Shown here: piece after piece, positions 30,642-34,941 of the stretch
Numbering within the stretch: the stretch's first letter is position 1
How the letters are laid out: every line of letters starts with the position of its first letter
Assembly: GCA_018816445.1 (NCBI GenBank)
Contig: JAHIVO010000019.1
Location: forward strand, 1-34,941
Direction of reading: 5' to 3'
Source of the DNA: Patescibacteria group bacterium
GTDB taxonomy: Bacteria; Patescibacteriota; Patescibacteriia; UBA10025; JAHIVO01
Length of the DNA stretch: 34,941 nucleotides
Notes under the pieces: generated by a model
Databases searched by the model: none
Seen by the model: the letters and a program-made list of their open reading frames with translations, nothing else
Told to the model about the DNA's origin: nothing
Made by a program: the position numbers and the translations under genes

Positions 30642-30743
30642 TTTGGTTCGTCACATTTGTGACTCTCTTATAGTGTAATCGCATTTTAACTTCAGCGTTT
30701 CAGATTCAAAGAAATGGTGTGCTGAGCAGAGTTGAAGTACACT

Positions 30744-30776
30744 AAAAAACAGCATCCAAAATAGATGCTGTTTTTT
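30744..30776. terminator. Bidirectional intrinsic terminator
   Basis: AAAAAACAGCATC / GATGCTGTTTTTT, a 13-bp perfect stem including the A/T runs. It serves the plus-strand tRNA region and the minus-strand 160-aa gene. Confidence 0.85.
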
Positions 30777-30784
30777 GAATGTTT

Positions 30785-31267
30785 TTATTCAGTTTTCGGT
30801 GTTTTTCCTCTCATATTGTCAATTGCCCGTAAGACACCCCATTTGTTTGATATTCTTAGCGATACGTCTTTTAAGTCTGCCCAAAGTGATTCTTTTTCAC
30901 CATGACTTAATTGTTTATAGGCAGATGAAATATCACCTCCAAATTCTTTAAATATTTCTCGTCCTTTCGGACCACCAGTAAATGCGTCTTTAAGATCCCC
31001 CAATAAGCCAGCTGCTTTTTCTTTGAAAGTAGCTACTTCTGCACTATCTCTTTGGCGTGTAGTTAAAACAGTAGGTGGAGCTTGATCTAGTTTCATAATA
31101 CTAATACCATCTAAAACTTGTTCTGGATTATCCGTATTTTGTCCTGACTCAATTTGTTTAACAGCTGAATTTATTATATCAATTTCGCTTTCCGTTTCTG
31201 GATCTAATTCTTGTTTTTCAGGTTTTATGCCCATATCATCTGGACTGGGGCCCATTTCTTTTGACAT
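30785..31267 (-). CDS. Acidic protein of unknown function (160 aa)
   Basis: No family is recognised. Residues 1-60 are acidic and probably disordered (PDDMGIKPEKQELDPETESE). The C-terminal 90 residues look helical (TFKEKAAGLLGDLKDAFTG, KESLWADLKDVSLRISNKWG). No membrane segment or metal site. It starts 35 bases after the TrmB gene on the same strand and is probably in its operon; a role linked to that regulator is possible but unproven. Confidence 0.7.
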   Translation of the reverse strand: MSKEMGPSPDDMGIKPEKQELDPETESEIDIINSAVKQIESGQNTDNPEQVLDGISIMKLDQAPPTVLTTRQRDSAEVATFKEKAAGLLGDLKDAFTGGPKGREIFKEFGGDISSAYKQLSHGEKESLWADLKDVSLRISNKWGVLRAIDNMRGKTPKTE

Positions 31268-31302
31268 AATTTTAATTCCTTATATTTAATAATCTTTAAT
31301 AA

Positions 31303-32040
31303 TTATACCACTTCGGCAGATTGCCAAGCAAGTTCGTATAATATTTTATATGATTCTGCAATTGCTTTACTTTCAATAATTATTCCAAAAAATTTGTCTT
31401 TTAATGACACAATGGCTAGTTTATCGTCATATATGGCGCTATCCAGTGTAAATACTACGCCTTTTTTCAAAGCTCTGAATTTATGCTTAGGATTATTGGT
31501 TTTTTTAGCAACTTGTGCATATTCCAGGTCCACGGGGTGGGAAGTAACGATTTCCAAAACTGGAATATTCATTTTTTTAATATGTGATGGATCAAGTATG
31601 CATTCGGGAAAATGCTTTTTAATATCTCTAATAGAACCATAAAAATATATATACTTCTTTGATTTGTACCATTCACTATATATTTTACGAACACCCTCTT
31701 TGCCCTCATAATATCTAATTTGTGGTTTGCCAGTACGTACATTGAATAAAGCTTTTAATAAAGGGATTGCCTTGGTTAATTCACTTTGTTTTTGTTCAAG
31801 CACTGATGATAAAATATTTGGATCTTCAGCAGCATAATGAGTTGTTTTATCTTTTGGTACTTTACGTATTAGGCCTTTTTGTATTAATTCATCAAGAGTC
31901 ACGTATGCAGTTGGTCTTTTAATTTCTGCTTTTCTAGCAATACTCAAGACAGAATCTTGCCCAAGTTCAAGACAGGCTAAATAAACTTTTGCCTGTTTTT
32001 CTGATAATCCAAATTGTTGAAGTGATTTATCTAGATTCAT
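31303..32040 (-). CDS. TrmB-family winged-helix regulator, copy 3 (245 aa)
   Basis: N-terminal winged helix LQQFGLSEKQAKVYLACLELG with recognition helix IKRPTAYVTLDELIQKGLI, then the coiled linker ILSSVLEQKQSELTKAIPLLK and a C-terminal domain with YYEGKEGVRKIYSEWY. It is the same architecture as copies 1 and 2 but more distant. The ATG at 32040 is chosen because the ATG at 32061 lies at or upstream of the predicted transcription start and its codons are the parS palindrome. ParB at that site could block its transcription. Confidence 0.88.
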   Translation of the reverse strand: MNLDKSLQQFGLSEKQAKVYLACLELGQDSVLSIARKAEIKRPTAYVTLDELIQKGLIRKVPKDKTTHYAAEDPNILSSVLEQKQSELTKAIPLLKALFNVRTGKPQIRYYEGKEGVRKIYSEWYKSKKYIYFYGSIRDIKKHFPECILDPSHIKKMNIPVLEIVTSHPVDLEYAQVAKKTNNPKHKFRALKKGVVFTLDSAIYDDKLAIVSLKDKFFGIIIESKAIAESYKILYELAWQSAEVV

Positions 32041-32044
32041 AATA

Positions 32045-32060
32045 TGTTCCACGTGGAACA
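32045..32060. promoter_or_regulatory. parS-like ParB binding site 2
   Basis: TGTTCCACGTGGAACA, identical to site 1, lies about 2 kb from it. It covers the predicted transcription start and 5' leader of TrmB copy 3. Confidence 0.9.
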
Positions 32061-32065
32061 TCTAT

Positions 32066-32094
32066 AGTATAAGCCATGTTGATAAATATGTCAA
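32066..32094 (-). promoter_or_regulatory. Promoter of TrmB copy 3
   Basis: Minus-strand perfect TTGACA (32089-32094), exact 17 bases, TATACT (32066-32071). TGTCAAGTCTTTTGACA at 32089-32105 is an inverted repeat that puts a second TTGACA on the plus strand. Confidence 0.85.
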
Positions 32095-32197
32095 GTCTTT
32101 TGACAACATATGAAAATAATATCATTAATTATATACTAATATCCACAGTTTATTACCAATTTTACTTAGCTTTTATAGCACTAATGTGTCAGAAGTA

Positions 32198-32226
32198 TTG
32201 ACAAACTATTCATATAGGTGTAGTAT
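32198..32226 (+). promoter_or_regulatory. Promoter of the histidine-phosphatase-like gene
   Basis: Perfect TTGACA (32198-32203), exact 17 bases, TAGTAT (32221-32226). Leader of about 53 bases. Confidence 0.8.
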
Positions 32227-32285
32227 TACTGGTTAAATTAAATAGTTGTTAGTTCTTTACAATGTAATATGTTCTGGAGGAAGTG

Positions 32286-33005
32286 ATGAAACTTGATGAG
32301 TTCGCAAGTAAGCATGGTGGTGTTCGTTGGATGGCTAGACGCCATTTTGAATACACCAAGCCGGTTAATGTTCCTGCTACTGAAGCTGGCAGTAATACCT
32401 CGCTACTAGGAGCACTGGTTTATACCAGGGCGTTTGATCCTGGTAAGCTAGGTCTAACGCCAGACGGAGCATTAAATGCACTAAAGCAGGGTAAAGTACT
32501 GGCTGAGCTAGGGATTATTCCCGAAGCCATTATTTCTGGTATAGACCAGAGAAACACTGATGGCGCCCGGTTTACCGTCGCTGGCATCAAAGAGATCACT
32601 GGTCAGGATATTCAGTGTTTGGCTTCACCGGCTATTACCTATCCATACTACGTTGATGCGTATCAGACTGCTGAACTTATGGAAAAGTACGGTGACGGCA
32701 TGGTACATCGGTGTTTAGCTGGTGACCTGACTGAAGTGTGGACCGAAACAGCCGAAGGACTGGAAAAACGGATTATTAGCGCAGTAGGTGCTAGATATCC
32801 GTGGGGAACGCCGATTCTGTTCGAAATGAACTTTGAACCCATGGTCCTGCTGTACTACTGGTTCGTCAAGGGCACTCAACTGTCCAAGATTCCGCTGGAA
32901 GATGGATGGTGTCCCACGTATGGTTGTATGATCGTCATGACTAATGATGGTACGCCAGCGCTCTGCGATGCCAACCTTGAAGTGATCGAGGACGGCTCAA
33001 TGTAA
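32286..33005 (+). CDS. Histidine-phosphatase-superfamily protein, probably degenerate (239 aa)
   Basis: GGAGG lies 5 bases before the ATG at 32286; a GTG at 32283 is too close to it. Features of the superfamily: an Arg-His pair (MARRHFEYTKP, R19-H20) near the N-terminus as in the RHG motif, LTPDGALNALKQGKVLAELG like the T-x-x-G-x-x-Q-A-x-x-x-G helix, then AIISGIDQRNTDGARF in place of the S-x-x-x-R-A-x-x-T-A motif. The second catalytic His, normally in a strand ending V-x-H-G, seems replaced: PILFEMNFEPMVLLYYW. It may bind phosphate esters without normal catalysis. One-gene unit with promoter and terminator. Confidence 0.7.
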   Translation: MKLDEFASKHGGVRWMARRHFEYTKPVNVPATEAGSNTSLLGALVYTRAFDPGKLGLTPDGALNALKQGKVLAELGIIPEAIISGIDQRNTDGARFTVAGIKEITGQDIQCLASPAITYPYYVDAYQTAELMEKYGDGMVHRCLAGDLTEVWTETAEGLEKRIISAVGARYPWGTPILFEMNFEPMVLLYYWFVKGTQLSKIPLEDGWCPTYGCMIVMTNDGTPALCDANLEVIEDGSM

Positions 33006-33013
33006 ACAAGTAC

Positions 33014-33055
33014 GAGAGTGTGTGTTAGCTAAAGCTATCCACACTCTCCTTTTCT
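33014..33055 (+). terminator. Intrinsic terminator of the phosphatase-like gene
   Basis: GAGAGTGTG / CACACTCTC stem with an inner TAGCT-AA-AGCTA pairing, followed by CTTTTCTTT. Confidence 0.85.
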
Positions 33056-33108
33056 TTAATCATTAATAATTAGTGGGTAAAGAAAAGAATTTGTTATATA
33101 ATTAATAT

Positions 33109-33432
33109 ATGAAGCCATTATTAAAAGGCCTAGGTGTGTCGCCAGGCCAAGTTCAAGGAAAGGTAAGGATTATTAAATCAGGAAAAAAGAATCCACAGTT
33201 TAATTCCGGGAATATTTTAGTTACACACATAACAGATCCCAGCATGGTTCCATTAATGGCCCGGGCAGGAGCTATTGTCTGCGATATCGGCGGCATGACT
33301 TCGCATCCCTCGATTGTTTCGCGTGAATTAGGAATTCCATGCATCGTAAATACAAAAAAAGCTACTCAGGTTTTGAAAAATGGCATGCAGGTTAGTGTTG
33401 ATGGTACTAAAGGGATGGTAAAAATGCTGTGA
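33109..33432 (+). CDS. Stand-alone PEP-utilising enzyme mobile (phosphohistidine) domain (107 aa)
   Basis: The whole protein is one swivelling phosphohistidine domain as in PEP synthase, pyruvate phosphate dikinase and EI of the PTS: GLGVSPGQVQGKVRII at the start, then NILVTHITDPSMVPLMARAGAIV, and the active-site GGMTSHPSIVSRELGIPCIV with His66. In multi-domain enzymes this domain carries phosphate between the nucleotide-binding and PEP-binding domains; here both partners are missing. A TATAAT about 11 bases before the ATG suggests a leaderless mRNA. The next gene, 76 bases downstream on the same strand, is the best candidate partner. Confidence 0.9.
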   Translation: MKPLLKGLGVSPGQVQGKVRIIKSGKKNPQFNSGNILVTHITDPSMVPLMARAGAIVCDIGGMTSHPSIVSRELGIPCIVNTKKATQVLKNGMQVSVDGTKGMVKML

Positions 33433-33440
33433 GGAGTTTT

Positions 33441-33488
33441 TGTCAAACTAAAGTTTGACAGTCCGAAATGGGTTTTGGTTTATAAACC
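33441..33488 (+). promoter_or_regulatory. Palindromic control region of the 365-aa gene
   Basis: TGTCAAAC-TAAA-GTTTGACA (33441-33460) contains a TTGACA box; about 18 bases on, the palindrome GGTTTATAAACC (33477-33488) covers a TTTATA -10-like box. Could be a promoter with two operators, or a weak terminator of the upstream gene. Confidence 0.45.
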
Positions 33489-33508
33489 TTTAGATTTATT
33501 AAAGAAAT

Positions 33509-34606
33509 ATGACTAAAAAATATCCAAAATGGATAGATGAATATGCAAATTCAGTACACCGGCTGTTTAAAAATATGGATTTTAGGACTTTGCAGCCCCT
33601 GAACTGTTTTCAGTTGCATCCATTATATAGTGATCTTTGGATTAGGTTTTTATTTTTAGCAATTAGGAGATTAAAAGAAAAAAAATTAGCTTTTAATAAA
33701 GCCGTAGAAGTTTTTCCAAATCCCACTTCTATTAGAGCCATAATAAAATTTTTAATACCACATTATTATAATACAGTGCTTGATCATAAAGATGTTGATC
33801 CCAAAAAAGTTAGGGAGGTTTTTAATTTTCTTATCAAAGTGCTTAAAGCAAAGAATCATAGAGATATTTTTGCTTATCAGGAGAATATTTGCCATACAAA
33901 AAGTGAAATTTTGAATATTATTAATAAAATTGAATGGTATGAGGGAAATCCAATGATGGCCAGAGCTTTAGGCCAGCTTTATCTCGGTGCAAGCACTTTA
34001 ATTAATGGTTTAATGAATGACTGGTGCACTGACTGTGGTTTAGACGTATGGGGACCTTATAAACTATCAAAGAAATATGGACATAGTCCTATCTTGGTTA
34101 TTAGAGATTTTAATTATCTTCAACCAGTAGAATTGTGGTCTGCTACGCGCGGCCATAGGGTTAATCATATAACAGTTTACGCAATCTATAATAATGTTGA
34201 AATGAAGGTGGGATATTTTGGTTGTCATACAATTTTTAAAGGTGATTTGGCAAAAAATTTGATAAAATACGCGGTTAAAGTTGATGGTAAGTTTTTATAT
34301 AAACTTGATGAGATAGAGAAATTATCCCGAAGTTTAATTAAATTATCAGCTCAACAATACCAGCGCGTTCGCAATCTAAATTTTGAAGCGTTGAAACGAA
34401 AGATCATCCAACAGGAATTTTTTCAACTAAAAAGTTTTTTTCAGATAGCAGGCCTGGATTATCACCCCCCAAGCAGTTTTTATAAACGAATTAAAAATAA
34501 AAAGCTAATGAAAGGACGTTATCCATTGGATACTCAGGCTATGTCTGGTAAGCAGATTGATAAGCATTTTGGTATAAATACATTACGGGATTTGTATTCA
34601 AAATAA
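33509..34606 (+). CDS. Unrecognised protein next to the phosphohistidine domain (365 aa)
   Basis: No family is recognised. The protein is basic and mostly helical in the first 130 residues. A more conserved-looking core follows: WYEGNPMMARALGQLYLGAS, then NDWCTDCGLDVWGPY with a Cys-x2-Cys pair, SPILVIRDFNYLQPVELW, and HITVYAIYNNVEMKVGYFG. The C-terminus is Lys-rich with PLDTQAMSGKQIDKHFG. No signal peptide or membrane helix. It has no Shine-Dalgarno sequence. As the neighbour of a lone PEP-type swivelling domain it could be its kinase, acceptor or target, but that is context only. Confidence 0.8.
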   Translation: MTKKYPKWIDEYANSVHRLFKNMDFRTLQPLNCFQLHPLYSDLWIRFLFLAIRRLKEKKLAFNKAVEVFPNPTSIRAIIKFLIPHYYNTVLDHKDVDPKKVREVFNFLIKVLKAKNHRDIFAYQENICHTKSEILNIINKIEWYEGNPMMARALGQLYLGASTLINGLMNDWCTDCGLDVWGPYKLSKKYGHSPILVIRDFNYLQPVELWSATRGHRVNHITVYAIYNNVEMKVGYFGCHTIFKGDLAKNLIKYAVKVDGKFLYKLDEIEKLSRSLIKLSAQQYQRVRNLNFEALKRKIIQQEFFQLKSFFQIAGLDYHPPSSFYKRIKNKKLMKGRYPLDTQAMSGKQIDKHFGINTLRDLYSK

Positions 34607-34635
34607 AAAAAGGCCACCCTGTATGAGCGGTGGCC
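34605..34635 (-). terminator. Intrinsic terminator of the edge transcript
   Basis: Minus-strand GGCCACC / GGTGGCC hairpin followed by seven T. On the plus strand it lies directly after the stop of the 365-aa gene but has no T-tract, so it mainly ends a minus-strand transcript. Confidence 0.85.
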
Positions 34636-34905
34636 GAAACTGCAAGATTCCTCAAAATAGAGGGGTACTTAAGGTGACCCTTGTTAGGGTCAAAATACGG
34701 GTTGCCCCGTTGTGCGAAAATATTTGGTTGTAACAGAACGTGTTCAGGACTGATGTCCTGAAGAAAGTACACTACCAGCTTACGGGCCCCTCAGGCTCGT
34801 GCTAGCGAACATCAGGTTTAGAGAAGAATTCATCTTCTCCCTCCTTCGGTGCCTTTTTGGCACCAGTCACGCCATAAACTCGAGTAACTGATTAGGAACT
34901 AGGCT
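34607..34905 (-). ncRNA. Candidate structured minus-strand RNA with a short reading frame
   Basis: Between a promoter at the window edge and the terminator at 34605-34635 lie about 300 bases with many stable hairpins: CAGTTAC / GTGACTG, GGTGCC-AAAAA-GGCACC, GAGAAGA-TGAAT-TCTTCTC, CAGGAC-ATCA-GTCCTG, ACGGG-GCAA-CCCGT (a GNRA-type loop) and GACCCT-AACA-AGGGTC. It does not match tmRNA, RNase P, SRP or 6S RNA signatures that I could recall. A 77-codon frame across it runs through the terminator and is rejected. Confidence 0.55.
34780..34833 (-). CDS. 17-aa open frame inside the edge RNA
   Basis: MNSSLNLMFASTSLRGP begins 6 bases after a perfect AAGGAGG; the start codon lies in the GAGAAGA / TCTTCTC hairpin. 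Too short to judge by composition; the ribosome-binding site is the only support. Confidence 0.4.
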   Translation of the reverse strand: MNSSLNLMFASTSLRGP

Positions 34906-34911
34906 ATTTAT

Positions 34912-34940
34912 AGCCTATCCATTAGTAAAATATTAGTCAA
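34912..34940 (-). promoter_or_regulatory. Promoter of the edge transcript
   Basis: Minus-strand TTGACT (34935-34940), 17 bases, TAGGCT (34912-34917). TAGGCTAT-AA-ATAGCCTA (34900-34917) is a palindrome over the -10 box. Confidence 0.6.
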
Positions 34941-34941
34941 C

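Noticed and set aside
30502-30684. 60-codon minus-strand frame over tRNA-Ala(GGC)
   Set aside because: It is antisense to the tRNA; its RGLEPLTSCMPCK-like text is a well-known artefact of translating tRNA genes backwards.
32100-32200. Possible origin of replication near parS site 2
   Set aside because: The stretch is AT-rich and has one near DnaA box (ATATCCACA, 32139-32147), but there is no cluster of boxes and no dnaA gene. Not enough.
34539-34772. 77-codon minus-strand frame at the right edge
   Set aside because: It crosses a strong terminator and the end of the 365-aa gene, starts at GTG without a site, and its text is not protein-like.
1-34941. CRISPR array
   Set aside because: No regularly spaced identical repeats with unique spacers were seen on either strand; the repeats present are palindromes or AT-rich tandem words.
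1-34941. Insertion sequence or prophage
   Set aside because: No transposase, integrase, terminase or capsid-like gene is present; the only element-like DNA is non-coding palindromes.

Overview
The window reads as a stretch of chromosome from a Candidate Phyla Radiation (Patescibacteria, probably Parcubacteria-like) bacterium. The reasons are compact, moderately AT-rich DNA; short versions of housekeeping proteins (661-residue IF-2, four-domain S1, 78-residue L32); several TrmB-type regulators; and small GC-rich palindromes scattered through intergenic DNA, tRNA-like sequences and one coding tail. This is inferred from gene content only; there is no rRNA here to confirm it.

Layout. 1-2665 (minus): pyrimidine operon pyrB-pyrI-pyrD-pyrK (pyrK cut by the window edge), preceded by a leader with a 16-codon reading frame and an intrinsic terminator. 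2682-5540 (minus): a CDP-alcohol phosphatidyltransferase and four small genes, most with their own promoter and GC-rich hairpin terminator. All four small proteins look like single small beta-barrels related to EF-Tu domain 2 or the C-terminal domain of U32 peptidases. 5592-7197 (minus): rpmF-nusB-rnc. 7275-7627 (plus): a small zinc-ribbon-like gene. 7699-12544 (minus): gyrA behind a membrane protein, a metallo-beta-lactamase-fold hydrolase and a FlgO/TolB-like lipoprotein-type domain protein. 12644-17100 (plus): rpsA, ftsH and a polytopic membrane protein.

17100-21120 is an accessory region. It holds tRNA-Ile(UAU) inside a 23-bp inverted repeat, a broken copy of the same tRNA split by palindromes, a coiled-coil protein, a secreted beta-rich protein, two overlapping TrmB-family genes with a remnant of a third copy, and another small orphan. 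21191-29464 is housekeeping on the minus strand: HU, ymdB, rny, clpP, nrnA, rbfA, infB, a degenerate diacylglycerol-kinase-fold protein and a bactofilin. 29530-34941 has two parS-like ParB sites (one at the transcription start of a third TrmB gene), three tRNAs (Arg-CCT, Ala-CGC, Ala-GGC) mixed with tRNA remnants carrying palindromic insertions, a degenerate histidine-phosphatase-family gene, a stand-alone PEP-utilising swivelling domain with an unrecognised 365-residue neighbour, and a structured minus-strand transcript with a 17-codon frame at the right edge.

Two expression styles stand out. Most housekeeping genes have no recognisable Shine-Dalgarno sequence and often a very short leader. 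The small accessory genes nearly all have a strong GGAGG-type site, and most have a clear promoter and a private terminator. The most interesting items are the tandem small-barrel cassettes, the palindromes sitting in the loops of tRNA-like sequences beside intact copies of the same tRNA, the parS sites, the pyr leader peptide and the edge RNA.
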